The notes under the pieces were generated by a model. That model was given only the letters and a program-made list of their open reading frames with translations, was not told the DNA's origin and ran no database searches. A stretch of 64,000 nt of DNA from Panagrolaimus kolymaensis (Eukaryota; Nematoda; Chromadorea; Rhabditida; Panagrolaimidae), in assembly GCA_028622995.1 (NCBI GenBank), contig JAJQJQ010000013.1:4650001-4714000 (forward strand), read 5' to 3'. The translations under genes and the position numbers were made by a program. Numbering within the stretch: the stretch's first letter is position 1; the number at the start of each line of letters is the position of its first letter. Positions 45,301-60,900 of the stretch are shown piece by piece.

Positions 45301-48165
45301 TGTAAAATATAAGAAAAATATTTGGAACAAAAAATCCATATCTCCAATTCAATCCCTAATTCAAAACGAGATTCATTAATTTCTTGCATCAAAGCTTGAA
45401 GCAAGTGTTTATAAAAAATTATGGATTACAGTTGAGGTTCATCCAGCGGGGGGAATCCAAAATCCTCTTGGCATTAATTCTTATAAAATATAAGAAAAAT
45501 ATTTGGAACAAAAAATCCATATCTCCAATTCAATCCCTAATTCAAAACGAGATTCATTAATTTCTTGCATCAAAGCTTGAAGCAAGTGTTTATAAAAAAT
45601 TATGGATTACAGTAGAGGTTCATCCAGCGGGGGGAATCCAAAATCCTCTTGGCATTATTTCTTATAAAATATAAGAAAAATATTTGGAACAAAAAATCCA
45701 TATCTCCAATTCAATCCCTAATTCAAAACGAGATTCATCTTGCATCAAAGCTTGAAGCAAGTGTTTATAAAAAATTATGGATTACAGTTGAGGTTCATCC
45801 AGCGGGGGGAATCCAAAATCCTCTTGGCATTATTTCTTATAAAATATAAGAAAAATATTTGGAACAAAAAATCCATATCTCCAATTCAATCCATAATTCA
45901 AAACGAGATTCATCTTGCATCAAAGCTTGAAGCAAGTGTTTATAAAAAATTATGGATTACAGTTGAGGTTCATCCAGCGGGGGGAATCCAAAATCCTCTT
46001 GGCATTATTTCTTATAAAATATAAGAAAAATATTTGGAACAAAAAATCCATATCTCCAATTCAATCCCTAATTCAAAACGAGATTCATTAATTTCTTGCA
46101 TCAAAGCTTGAAGCAAGTGTTTATAAAAAATTATGGATTACAGTTGAGGTTCATCCAGCGGGGGGAATCCAAAATCCTCTTGGCATTATTTCTTATAAAA
46201 TATAAGAAAAATATTTGGAACAAAAAATCCATATCTCCAATTCAATCCATAATTCAAAACGAGATTCATCTTGCATCAAAGCTTGAAGCAAGTGTTTATA
46301 AAAAATTATGGATTACAGTTGAGGTTCATCCAGCGGGGGGAATCCAAAATCCTCTTGGCATTATTTCTTATAAAATATAAGAAAAATATTTGGAACAAAA
46401 AATCCATATCTCCAATTCAATCCCTAATTCAAAACGAGATTCATTAATTTCTTGCATCAAAGCTTGAAGCAAGTGTTTATAAAAAATTATGGATTACAGT
46501 TGAGGTTCATCCAGCGGGGGGAATCCAAAATCCTCTTGGCATTAATTCTTATAAAATATAAGAAAAATATTTGGAACAAAAAATCCATATCTCCAATTCA
46601 ATCCCTAATTCAAAACGAGATTCATTAATTTCTTGCATCAAAGCTTGAAGCAAGTGTTTATAAAAAATTATGGATTACAGTAGAGGTTCATCCAGCGGGG
46701 GGAATCCAAAATCCTCTTGGCATTATTTCTTATAAAATATAAGAAAAATATTTGGAACAAAAAATCCATATCTCCAATTCAATCCCTAATTCAAAACGAG
46801 ATTCATCTTGCATCAAAGCTTGAAGCAAGTGTTTATAAAAAATTATGGATTACAGTTGAGGTTCATCCAGCGGGGGGAATCCAAAATCCTCTTGGCATTA
46901 TTTCTTATAAAATATAAGAAAAATATTTGGAACAAAAAATCCATATCTCCAATTCAATCCCTAATTCAAAACGAGATTCATTAATTTCTTGCATCAAAGC
47001 TTGAAGCAAGTGTTTATAAAAAATTATGGATTACAGTTGAGGTTCATCCAGCGGGGGGAATCCAAAATCCACTTGGCATTAATTCTTATAAAATATAAGA
47101 AAAATATTTGGAACAAAAAATCCATATCTCCAATTCAATCCCTAATTCAAAACGAGATTCATTAATTTCTTGCATCAAAGCTTGAAGCAAGTGTTTATAA
47201 AATTTATGGATTACAGTTGAGGTTCATCCAGCGGGGGGAATCCAAAATCCACTTGGCATTAATTCTTATAAAATATAAGAAAAATATTTGGAACAAAAAA
47301 TCCATATCTCCAATTCAATCCCTAATTCAAAACGAGATTCATTAATTTCTTGCATCAAAGCTTGAAGCAAGTGTTTATAAAAAATTATGGATTACAGTTG
47401 AGGTTCATCCAGCGGGGGGAATCCAAAATCCTCTTGGCATTATTTCTTATAAAATATAAGAAAAATATTTGGAACAAAAAATCCATATCTCCAATTCAAT
47501 CCATAATTCAAAACGAGATTCATCTTGCATCAAAGCTTGAAGCAAGTGTTTATAAAAAATTATGGATTACAGTTGAGGTTCATCCAGCGGGGGGAATCCA
47601 AAATCCTCTTGGCATTATTTCTTATAAAATATAAGAAAAATATTTGGAACAAAAAATCCATATCTCCAATTCAATCCATAATTCAAAACGAGATTCATCT
47701 TGCATCAAAGCTTGAAGCAAGTGTTTATAAAAAATTATGGATTACAGTTGAGGTTCATCCAGCGGGGGGAATCCAAAATCCTCTTGGCATTATTTCTTAT
47801 AAAATATAAGAAAAATATTTGGAACAAAAAATCCATATCTCCAATTCAATCCCTAATTCAAAACGAGATTCATTAATTTCTTGCATCAAAGCTTGAAGCA
47901 AGTGTTTATAAAAAATTATGGATTACAGTTGAGGTTCATCCAGCGGGGGGAATCCAAAATCCACTTGGCATTAATTCTTATAAAATATAAGAAAAATATT
48001 TGGAACAAAAAATCCATATCTCCAATTCAATCCATAATTCAAAACGAGATTCATCTTGCATCAAAGCTTGAAGCAAGTGTTTATAAAAAATTATGGATTA
48101 CAGTTGAGGTTCATCCAGCGGGGGGAATCCAAAATCCTCTTGGCATTAATTCTTATAAAATATAA
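42333..48165 (+). repeat. satellite subdomain with 6-bp-deleted units and 718-bp repeat
   Basis: All eleven units that lack TAATTT (GATTCATCTTGCATC) lie between about 42.5 and 48.06 kb. From 43231 the units repeat in fours (181+181+181+175 = 718 bp), with starts at 43231, 43949 and 44667. Further on, a 1,068-bp six-unit block repeats (CAGTAGAGG at about 45612 and 46680). This shows nested, local amplification of one variant class. Confidence 0.85.
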
Positions 48166-48994
48166 GAAAAATATTTGGAACAAAAAATCCATATCTCCAA
48201 TTCAATCCATAATTCAAAACAAGAATCATTAATTTCTTGCATCAAAGCTTGAAGCAAGTGTTTATAAAAAATTATGGATTACAGTTGAGGTTCATCCAGC
48301 GGGGGGAATCCAAAATCCTCTTGGCATTAATTCTTATAAAATATAAGAAAAATATTTGGAACAAAAAATCCATATCTCCAATTCAATCCCTAATTCAAAA
48401 CGAGATTCATTAATTTCTTGCATCAAAGCTTGAAGCAAGTGTTTATAAAAAATTATGGATTACAGTTGAGGTTCATCCAGCGGGGGGAATCCAAAATCCT
48501 CTTGGCATTAATTCTTATAAAATATAAGAAAAATATTTGGAACAAAAAATCCATATCTCCAATTCAATCCATAATTCAAAACGAGATTCATTAATTTCTT
48601 GCATCAAAGCTTGAAGCAAGTGTTTATAAAATTTATGGATTACAGTTGAGGTTCATCCAGCGAGGGGAATCCAAAATCCTCTTGGCATTATTTCTTATAA
48701 AATATAAGAAAAATATTTGGAACAAAAAATCCATATCTCCAATTCAATCCATAATTCAAAACGAGATTCATTAATTTCTTGCATCAAAGCTTGAAGCAAG
48801 TGTTTATAAAAAATTATGGATTACAGTTGAGGTTCATCCAGCGGGGGGAATCCAAAATCCTCTTGGCATTAATTCTTATAAAATATAAGAAAAATATTTG
48901 GAACAAAAAATCCATATCTCCAATTCAATCCATAATTCAAAACGAGATTCATTAATTTCTTGCATCAAAGCTTGAAGCAAGTGTTTATAAAAAA

Positions 48995-51900
48995 TTATGG
49001 ATTACAGATGAGGTTCATCCAGCGGGGGGAATCCAAAATCCTCTTGGCATTATTTCTTATAAAATATAAGAAAAATATTTGGAACAAAAAATCCATATCT
49101 CCAATTCAATCCATAATTCAAAACGAGATTCATTAATTTCTTGCATCAAAGCTTGAAGCAAGTGTTTATAAAAAATTATGGATTACAGATGAGGTTCATC
49201 CAGCGGGGGGAATCCAAAATCCTCTTGGCATTAATTCTTATAAAATATAAGAAAAATATTTGGAACAAAAAATCCATATCTCCAATTCAATCCCTAATTC
49301 AAAACGAGATTCATTAATTTCTTGCATCAAAGCTTGAAGCAAGTGTTTATAAAAAATTATGGATTACAGATGAGGTTCATCCAGCGGGGGGAATCCAAAA
49401 TCCTCTTGGCATTATTTCTTATAAAATATAAGAAAAATATTTGGAACAAAAAATCCATATCTCCAATTCAATCCCTAATTCAAAACGAGATTCATTAATT
49501 TCTTGCATCAAAGCTTGAAGCAAGTGTTTATAAAAAATTATGGATTACAGATGAGGTTCATCCAGCGGGGGGAATCCAAAATCCTCTTGGCATTAATTCT
49601 TATAAAATATAAGAAAAATATTTGGAACAAAAAATCCATATCTCCAATTCAATCCCTAATTCAAAACGAGATTCATTAATTTCTTGCATCAAAGCTTGAA
49701 GCAAGTGTTTATAAAAAATTATGGATTACAGATGAGGTTCATCCAGCGGGGGGAATCCAAAATCCTCTTGGCATTAATTCTTATAAAATATAAGAAAAAT
49801 ATTTGGAATAAAAAATCCATATCTCGAATTCAATCCCTAATTCAAAACGAGATTCATTAATTTCTTGCATCAAAGCTTGAAGCAAGTGTTTATAAAAAAT
49901 TATGGATTACAGTTGAGGTTCATCCAGCGGGGGGAATCCAAAATCCTCTTGGCATTATTTCTTATAAAATATAAGAAAAATATTTGGAACAAAAAATCCA
50001 TATCTCCAATTCAATCCCTAATTCAAAACGAGATTCATTAATTTCTTGCATCAAAGCTTGAATCAAGTGTTTATAAAAAATTATGGATTACAGTTGAGGT
50101 TCATCCAGCGGGGGGAATCCAAAATCCTCTTGGCATTAATTCTTATAAAATATAAGAAAAATATTTGGAACAAAAAATCCATATCTCCAATTCAATCCCT
50201 AATTCAAAACGAGATTCATTAATTTCTTGCATCAAAGCTTGAAGCAAGTGTTTATAAAAAATTATGGATTACAGTTGAGGTTCATCCAGCGGGGGGAATC
50301 CAAAATCCTCTTGGCATTATTTCTTATAAAATATAAGAAAAATATTTGGAACAAAAAATCCATATCTCCAATTCAATCCCTAATTCAAAACGAGATTCAT
50401 TAATTTCTTGCATCAAAGCTTGAAGCAAGTGTTTATAAAAAATTATGGATTACAGTTGAGGTTCATCCAGCGGGGGGAATCCAAAATCCTCTTGGCATTA
50501 ATTCTTATAAAATATAAGAAAAATATTTGGAACAAAAAATCCATATCTCCAATTCAATCCCTAATTCAAAACGAGATTCATTAATTTCTTGCATCAAAGC
50601 TTGAAGCAAGTGTTTATAAAAAATTATGGATTACAGTTGAGGTTCATCCAGCGGGGGGAATCCAAAATCCTCTTGGCATTAATTCTTATAAAATATAAGA
50701 AAAATATTTGGAACAAAAAATCCATATCTCCAATTCAATCCCTAATTCAAAACGAGATTCATTAATTTCTTGCATCAAAGCTTGAAGCAAGTGTTTATAA
50801 AAAATTATGGATTACAGTTGAGGTTCATCCAGCGGGGGGAATCCAAAATCCTCTTGGCATTAATTCTTATAAAATATAAGAAAAATATTTGGAACAAAAA
50901 ATCCATATCTCCAATTCAATCCCTAATTCAAAACGAGATTCATTAATTTCTTGCATCAAAGCTTGAAGCAAGTGTTTATAAAAAATTATGGATTACAGTT
51001 GAGGTTCATCCAGCGGGGGGAATCCAAAATCCTCTTGGCATTAATTCTTATAAAATATAAGAAAAATATTTGGAACAAAAAATCCATATCTCCAATTCAA
51101 TCCCTAATTCAAAACGAGATTCATTAATTTCTTGCATCAAAGCTTGAAGCAAGTGTTTATAAAAAATTATGGATTACAGTTGAGGTTCATCCAGCGGGGG
51201 GAATCCAAAATCCTCTTGGCATTAATTCTTATAAAATATAAGAAAAATATTTGGAACAAAAAATCCATATCTCCAATTCAATCCCTAATTCAAAACGAGA
51301 TTCATTAATTTCTTGCATCAAAGCTTGAAGCAAGTGTTTATAAAAAATTATGGATTACAGTTGAGGTTCATCCAGCGGGGGGAATCCAAAATCCTCTTGG
51401 CATTAATTCTTATAAAATATAAGAAAAATATTTGGAACAAAAAATCCATATCTCCAATTCAATCCCTAATTCAAAACGAGATTCATTAATTTCTTGCATC
51501 AAAGCTTGAAGCAAGTGTTTATAAAAAATTATGGATTACAGTTGAGGTTCATCCAGCGGGGGGAATCCAAAATCCTCTTGGCATTATTTCTTATAAAATA
51601 TAAGAAAAATATTTGGAACAAAAAATCCATATCTCCAATTCAATCCCTAATTCAAAACGAGATTCATTAATTTCTTGCATCAAAGCTTGAAGCAAGTGTT
51701 TATAAAAAATTATGGATTACAGTTGAGGTTCATCCAGCGGGGGGAATCCAAAATCCTCTTGGCATTAATTCTTATAAAATATAAGAAAAATATTTGGAAC
51801 AAAAAATCCATATCTCCAATTCAATCCCTAATTCAAAACGAGATTCATTAATTTCTTGCATCAAAGCTTGAAGCAAGTGTTTATAAAAAATTATGGATTA

Positions 51901-54900
51901 CAGTTGAGGTTCATCCAGCGGGGGGAATCCAAAATCCTCTTGGCATTAATTCTTATAAAATATAAGAAAAATATTTGGAACAAAAAATCCATATCTCCAA
52001 TTCAATCCATAATTCAAAACGAGATTCATTAATTTCTTGCATCAAAGCTTGAAGCAAGTGTTTATAAAAAATTATGGATTACAGTTGAGGTTCATCCAGC
52101 GGGGGGAATCCAAAATCCTCTTGGCATTAATTCTTATAAAATATAAGAAAAATATTTGGAACAAAAAATCCATATCTCCAATTCAATCCCTAATTCAAAA
52201 CGAGATTCATTAATTTCTTGCATCAAAGCTTGAAGCAAGTGTTTATAAAAAATTATGGATTACAGTTGAGGTTCATCCAGCGGGGGGAATCCAAAATCCT
52301 CTTGGCATTAATTCTTATAAAATATAAGAAAAATATTTGGAACAAAAAATCCATATCTCCAATTCAATCCCTAATTCAAAACGAGATTCATTAATTTCTT
52401 GCATCAAAGCTTGAAGCAAGTGTTTATAAAAAATTATGGATTACAGTTGAGGTTCATCCAGCGGGGGGAATCCAAAATCCTCTTGGCATTAATACTTATA
52501 AAATATAAGAAAAATATTTGGAACAAAAAATCCATATCTCCAATTCAATCCATAATTCAAAACGAGATTCATTAATTTCTTGCATCAAAGCTTGAAGCAA
52601 GTGTTTATAAAATTTATGGATTACAGTTGAGGTTCATCCAATGGGGGGAATCCAAAATCCTCTTGGCATTAATTCTTATAAAATATAAGAAAAATATTTG
52701 GAACAAAAAATCCATATCTCCAATTCAATCCCTAATTCAAAACGAGATTCATTAATTTCTTGCATCAAAGCTTGAAGCAAGTGTTTATAAAATTTATGGA
52801 TTACAGTTGAGGTTCATCCAATGGGGGGAATCCAAAATCCTCTTGGCATTAATACTTATAAAATATAAGAAAAATATTTGGAACAAAAAATCCATATCTC
52901 CAATTCAATCCATAATTCAAAACGAGATTCATTAATTTCTTGCATCAAAGCTTGAAGCAAGTGTTTATAAAATTTATGGATTACAGTTGAGGTTCATCCA
53001 ATGGGGGGAATCCAAAATCCTCTTGGCATTAATTCTTATAAAATATAAGAAAAATATTTGGAACAAAAAATCCATATCTCCAATTCAATCCCTAATTCAA
53101 AACGAGATTCATTAATTTCTTGCATCAAAGCTTGAAGCAAGTGTTTATAAAATTTATGGATTACAGTTGAGGTTCATCCAACGGGGGGAATCCAAAATCC
53201 TCTTGGCATTATTTCTTATAAAATATAAGAAAAATATTTGGAACAAAAAATCCATATCTCCAATTCAATCCCTAATTCAAAACGAGATTCATTAATTTCT
53301 TGCATCAAAGCTTGAAGCAAGTGTTTATAAAAAATTATGGATTACAGTTGAGGTTCATCCAGAGGGGGGAATCCAAAATCCTCTTGGCATTAATTCTTAT
53401 AAAATATAAGAAAAATATTTGGAACAAAAAATCCATATCTCCAATTCAATCCCTAATTCAAAACGAGATTCATTAATTTCTTGCATCAAAGCTTGAAGCA
53501 AGTGTTTATAAAAAATTATGGATTACAGTTGAGGTTCATCCAGCGGGGGGAATCCAAAATCCTCTTGGCATTATTTCTTATAAAATATAAGAAAAATATT
53601 TGGAACAAAAAATCCATATCTCCAATTCAATCCCTAATTCAAAACGAGATTCATTAATTTCTTGCATCAAAGCTTGAAGCAAGTGTTTATAAAAAATTAT
53701 GGATTACAGTTGAGGTTCATCCAGCGGGGGGAATCCAAAATCCTCTTGGCATTATTTCTTATAAAATATAAGAAAAATATTTGGAACAAAAAATCCATAT
53801 CTCCAATTCAATCCCTAATTCAAAACGAGATTCATTAATTTCTTGCATCAAAGCTTGAAGCAAGTGTTTATAAAAAATTATGGATTACAGTTGAGGTTCA
53901 TCCAGCGGGGGGAATCCAAAATCCTCTTGGCATTATTTCTTATAAAATATAAGAAAAATATTTGGAACAAAAAATCCATATCTCCAATTCAATCCCTAAT
54001 TCAAAACGAGATTCATTAATTTCTTGCATCAAAGCTTGAAGCAAGTGTTTATAAAAAATTATGGATTACAGTTGAGGTTCATCCAGCGGGGGGAATCCAA
54101 AATCCTCTTGGCATTATTTCTTATAAAATATAAGAAAAATATTTGGAACAAAAAATCCATATCTCCAATTCAATCCCTAATTCAAAACGAGATTCATTAA
54201 TTTCTTGCATCAAAGCTTGAAGCAAGTGTTTATAAAAAATTATGGATTACAGTTGAGGTTCATCCAGCGGGGGGAATCCAAAATCCTCTTGGCATTATTT
54301 CTTATAAAATATAAGAAAAATATTTGGAACAAAAAATCCATATCTCCAATTCAATCCCTAATTCAAAACGAGATTCATTAATTTCTTGCATCAAAGCTTG
54401 AAGCAAGTGTTTATAAAAAATTATGGATTACAGTTGAGGTTCATCCAGCGGGGGGAATCCAAAATCCTCTTGGCATTAATTCTTATAAAATATAAGAAAA
54501 ATATTTGGAACAAAAAATCCATATCTCCAATTCAATCCCTAATTCAAAACGAGATTCATTAATTTCTTGCATCAAAGCTTGAAGCAAGTGTTTATAAAAA
54601 ATTATGGATTACAGTTGAGGTTCATCCAGCGGGGGGAATCCAAAATCCTCTTGGCATTATTTCTTATAAAATATAAGAAAAATATTTGGAACAAAAAATC
54701 CATATCTCCAATTCAATCCCTAATTCAAAACGAGATTCATTAATTTCTTGCATCAAAGCTTGAAGCAAGTGTTTATAAAAAATTATGGATTACAGTTGAG
54801 GTTCATCCAGCGGGGGGAATCCAAAATCCTCTTGGCATTATTTCTTATAAAATATAAGAAAAATATTTGGAACAAAAAATCCATATCTCCAATTCAATCC

Positions 54901-57900
54901 CTAATTCAAAACGAGATTCATTAATTTCTTGCATCAAAGCTTGAAGCAAGTGTTTATAAAAAATTATGGATTACAGTTGAGGTTCATCCAGCGGGGGGAA
55001 TCCAAAATCCTCTTGGCATTATTTCTTATAAAATATAAGAAAAATATTTGGAACAAAAAATCCATATCTCCAATTCAATCCCTAATTCAAAACGAGATTC
55101 ATTAATTTCTTGCATCAAAGCTTGAAGCAAGTGTTTATAAAAAATTATGGATTACAGTTGAGGTTCATCCAGCGGGGGGAATCCAAAATCCTCTTGGCAT
55201 TATTTCTTATAAAATATAAGAAAAATATTTGGAACAAAAAATCCATATCTCCAATTCAATCCCTAATTCAAAACGAGATTCATTAATTTCTTGCATCAAA
55301 GCTTGAAGCAAGTGTTTATAAAAAATTATGGATTACAGTTGAGGTTCATCCAGCGGGGGGAATCCAAAATCCTCTTGGCATTAATTCTTATAAAATATAA
55401 GAAAAATATTTGGAACAAAAAATCCATATCTCCAATTCAATCCCTAATTCAAAACGAGATTCATTAATTTCTTGCATCAAAGCTTGAAGCAAGTGTTTAT
55501 AAAAAATTATGGATTACAGTTGAGGTTCATCCAGCGGGGGGAATCCAAAATCCTCTTGGCATTATTTCTTATAAAATATAAGAAAAATATTTGGAACAAA
55601 AAATCCATATCTCCAATTCAATCCCTAATTCAAAACGAGATTCATTAATTTCTTGCATCAAAGCTTGAAGCAAGTGTTTATAAAAAATTATGGATTACAG
55701 TTGAGGTTCATCCAGCGGGGGGAATCCAAAATCCTCTTGGCATTATTTCTTATAAAATATAAGAAAAATATTTGGAACAAAAAATCCATATCTCCAATTC
55801 AATCCCTAATTCAAAACGAGATTCATTAATTTCTTGCATCAAAGCTTGAAGCAAGTGTTTATAAAAAATTATGGATTACAGTTGAGGTTCATCCAGCGGG
55901 GGGAATCCAAAATCCTCTTGGCATTAATTCTTATAAAATATAAGAAAAATATTTGGAACAAAAAATCCATATCTCCAATTCAATCCCTAATTCAAAACGA
56001 GATTCATTAATTTCTTGCATCAAAGCTTGAAGCAAGTGTTTATAAAAAATTATGGATTACAGTTGAGGTTCATCCAGCGGGGGGAATCCAAAATCCTCTT
56101 GGCATTATTTCTTATAAAATATAAGAAAAATATTTGGAACAAAAAATCCATATCTCCAATTCAATCCCTAATTCAAAACGAGATTCATTAATTTCTTGCA
56201 TCAAAGCTTGAAGCAAGTGTTTATAAAAAATTATGGATTACAGTTGAGGTTCATCCAGCGGGGGGAATCCAAAATCCTCTTGGCATTATTTCTTATAAAA
56301 TATAAGAAAAATATTTGGAACAAAAAATCCATATCTCCAATTCAATCCCTAATTCAAAACGAGATTCATTAATTTCTTGCATCAAAGCTTGAAGCAAGTG
56401 TTTATAAAAAATTATGGATTACAGTTGAGGTTCATCCAGCGGGGGGAATCCAAAATCCTCTTGGCATTAATTCTTATAAAATATAAGAAAAATATTTGGA
56501 ACAAAAAATCCATATCTCCAATTCAATCCCTAATTCAAAACGAGATTCATTAATTTCTTGCATCAAAGCTTGAAGCAAGTGTTTATAAAAAATTATGGAT
56601 TACAGTTGAGGTTCATCCAGCGGGGGGAATCCAAAATCCTCTTGGCATTATTTCTTATAAAATATAAGAAAAATATTTGGAACAAAAAATCCATATCTCC
56701 AATTCAATCCCTAATTCAAAACGAGATTCATTAATTTCTTGCATCAAAGCTTGAAGCAAGCGTTTATAAAAAATTATGGATTACAGTTGAGGTTCATCCA
56801 GCGGGGGGAATCCAAAATCCTCTTGGCATTATTTCTTATAAAATATAAGAAAAATATTTGGAACAAAAAATCCATATCTCCAATTCAATCCCTAATTCAA
56901 AACGAGATTCATTAATTTCTTGCATCAAAGCTTGAAGCAAGCGTTTATAAAAAATTATGGATTACAGTTGAGGTTCATCCAGCGGGGGGAATCCAAAATC
57001 CTCTTGGCATTATTTCTTATAAAATATAAGAAAAATATTTGGAACAAAAAATCCATATCTCCAATTCAATCCCTAATTCAAAACGAGATTCATTAATTTC
57101 TTGCATCAAAGCTTGAACCAAGTGTTTATAAAAAATTATGGATTACAGTTGAGGTTCATCCAGCGGGGGGAATCCAAAATCCTCTTGGCATTAATTCTTA
57201 TAAAATATAAGAAAAATATTTGGAACAAAAAATCCATATCTCCAATTCAATCCCTAATTCAAAACGAGATTCATTAATTTCTTGCATCAAAGCTTGAAGC
57301 AAGCGTTTATAAAAAATTATGGATTACAGTTGAGGTTCATCCAGCGGGGGGAATCCAAAATCCTCTTGGCATTATTTCTTATAAAATATAAGAAAAATAT
57401 TTGGAACAAAAAATCCATATCTCCAATTCAATCCCTAATTCAAAACGAGATTCATTAATTTCTTGCATCAAAGCTTGAAGCAAGTGTTTATAAAAAATTA
57501 TGGATTACAGTTGAGGTTCATCCAGCGGGGGGAATCCAAAATCCTCTTGGCATTAATTCTTATAAAATATAAGAAAAATATTTGGAACAAAAAATCCATA
57601 TCTCCAATTCAATCCCTAATTCAAAACGAGATTCATTAATTTCTTGCATCAAAGCTTGAAGCAAGTGTTTATAAAAAATTATGGATTACAGTTGAGGTTC
57701 ATCCAGCGGGGGGAATCCAAAATCCTCTTGGCATTATTTCTTATAAAATATAAGAAAAATATTTGGAACAAAAAATCCATATCTCCAATTCAATCCCTAA
57801 TTCAAAACGAGATTCATTAATTTCTTGCATCAAAGCTTGAAGCAAGTGTTTATAAAAAATTATGGATTACAGTTGAGGTTCATCCAGCGGGGGGAATCCA

Positions 57901-60900
57901 AAATCCTCTTGGCATTAATTCTTATAAAATATAAGAAAAATATTTGGAACAAAAAATCCATATCTCCAATTCAATCCCTAATTCAAAACGAGATTCATTA
58001 ATTTCTTGCATCAAAGCTTGAAGCAAGTGTTTATAAAAAATTATGGATTACAGTTGAGGTTCATCCAGCGGGGGGAATCCAAAATCCTCTTGGCATTATT
58101 TCTTATAAAATATAAGAAAAATATTTGGAACAAAAAATCCATATCTCCAATTCAATCCCTAATTCAAAACGAGATTCATTAATTTCTTGCATCAAAGCTT
58201 GAAGCAAGTGTTTATAAAAAATTATGGATTACAGTTGAGGTTCATCCAGCGGGGGGAATCCAAAATCCTCTTGGCATTAATTCTTATAAAATATAAGAAA
58301 AATATTTGGAACAAAAAATCCATATCTCCAATTCAATCCCTAATTCAAAACGAGATTCATTAATTTCTTGCATCAAAGCTTGAAGCAAGTGTTTATAAAA
58401 AATTATGGATTACAGTTGAGGTTCATCCAGCGGGGGGAATCCAAAATCCTCTTGGCATTATTTCTTATAAAATATAAGAAAAATATTTGGAACAAAAAAT
58501 CCATATCTCCAATTCAATCCCTAATTCAAAACGAGATTCATTAATTTCTTGCATCAAAGCTTGAAGCAAGTGTTTATAAAAAATTATGGATTACAGTTGA
58601 GGTTCATCCAGAGGGGGGAATCCAAAATCCTCTTGGCATTAATTCTTATAAAATATAAGAAAAATATTTGGAACAAAAAATCCATATCTCCAATTCAATC
58701 CCTAATTCAAAACGAGATTCATTAATTTCTTGCATCAAAGCTTGAAGCAAGTGTTTATAAAAAATTATGGATTACAGTTGAGGTTCATCCAGCGGGGGGA
58801 ATCCAAAATCCTCTTGGCATTAATTCTTATAAAATATAAGAAAAATATTTGGAACAAAAAATCCATATCTCCAATTCAATCCCTAATTCAAAACGAGATT
58901 CATTAATTTCTTGCATCAAAGCTTGAAGCAAGTGTTTATAAAAAATTATGGATTACAGTTGAGGTTCATCCAGCGGGGGGAATCCAAAATCCTCTTGGCA
59001 TTATTTCTTATAAAATATAAGAAAAATATTTGGAACAAAAAATCCATATCTCCAATTCAATCCCTAATTCAAAACGAGATTCATTAATTTCTTGCATCAA
59101 AGCTTGAAGCAAGTGTTTATAAAAAATTATGGATTACAGTTGAGGTTCATCCAGCGGGGGGAATCCAAAATCCTCTTGGCATTAATTCTTATAAAATATA
59201 AAAAAAATATTTGGAACAAAAAATCCATATCTCCAATTCAATCCCTAATTCAAAACGAGATTCATTAATTTCTTGCATCAAAGCTTGAAGCAAGTGTTTA
59301 TAAAAAATTATGGATTACAGTTGAGGTTCATCCAGCGGGGGGAATCCAAAATCCTCTTGGCATTATTTCTTATAAAATATAAGAAAAATATTTGGAACAA
59401 AAAATCCATATCTCCAATTCAATCCCTAATTAAAAACGAGATTCATTAATTTCTTGCATCAAAGCTTGAAGCAAGTGTTTATAAAAAATTATGGATTACA
59501 GTTGAGGTTCATCCAGCGGGGGGAATCCAAAATCCTCTTGGCATTATTTCTTATAAAATATAAGAAAAATATTTGGAACAAAAAATCCATATCTCCAATT
59601 CAATCCCTAATTCAAAACGAGATTCATTAATTTCTTGCATCAAAGCTTGAAGCAAGTGTTTATAAAAAATTATGGATTACAGTTGAGGTTCATCCAGCGG
59701 GGGGAATCCAAAATCCTCTTGGCATTATTTCTTATAAAATATAAGAAAAATATTTGGAACAAAAAATCCATATCTCCAATTCAATCCCTAATTCAAAACG
59801 AGATTCATTAATTTCTTGCATCAAAGCTTGAAGCAAGTGTTTATAAAAAATTATGGATTACAGTTGAGGTTCATCCAGCGGGGGGAATCCAAAATCCTCT
59901 TGGCATTAATTCTTATAAAATATAAGAAAAATATTTGGAACAAAAAATCCATATCTCCAATTCAATCCCTAATTCAAAACGAGATTCATTAATTTCTTGC
60001 ATCAAAGCTTGAAGCAAGTGTTTATAAAAAATTATGGATTACAGTTGAGGTTCATCCAGCGGGGGGAATCCAAAATCCTCTTGGCATTATTTCTTATAAA
60101 ATATAAGAAAAATATTTGGAACAAAAAATCCATATCTCCAATTCAATCCCTAATTCAAAACGAGATTCATTAATTTCTTGCATCAAAGCTTGAATCAAGT
60201 GTTTATAAAAAATTATGGATTACAGTTGAGGTTCATCCAGCGGGGGGAATCCAAAATCCTCTTGGCATTATTTCTTATAAAATATAAGAAAAATATTTGG
60301 AACAAAAAATCCATATCTCCAATTCAATCCCTAATTCAAAACGAGATTCATTAATTTCTTGCATCAAAGCTTGAAGCAAGTGTTTATAAAAAATTATGGA
60401 TTACAGTTGAGGTTCATCCAGCGGGGGGAATCCAAAATCCTCTTGGCATTAATTCTTATAAAATATAAGAAAAATATTTGGAACAAAAAATCCATATCTC
60501 CAATTCAATCCCTAATTCAAAACGAGATTCATTAATTTCTTGCATCAAAGCTTGAATCAAGTGTTTATAAAAAATTATGGATTACAGTTGAGGTTCATCC
60601 AGCGGGGGGAATCCAAAATCCTCTTGGCATTATTTCTTATAAAATATAAGAAAAATATTTGGAACAAAAAATCCATATCTCCAATTCAATCCCTAATTCA
60701 AAACGAGATTCATTAATTTCTTGCATCAAAGCTTGAAGCAAGTGTTTATAAAAAATTATGGATTACAGTTGAGGTTCATCCAGCGGGGGGAATCCAAAAT
60801 CCTCTTGGCATTAATTCTTATAAAATATAAGAAAAATATTTGGAACAAAAAATCCATATCTCCAATTCAATCCCTAATTCAAAACGAGATTCATTAATTT

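Noticed and set aside
42333..48165. Repeated 94- and 66-codon open frames in the satellite
   Set aside because: They appear only where a 6-bp deletion changes the phase between two units. They are parts of the repeat without independent coding signs.
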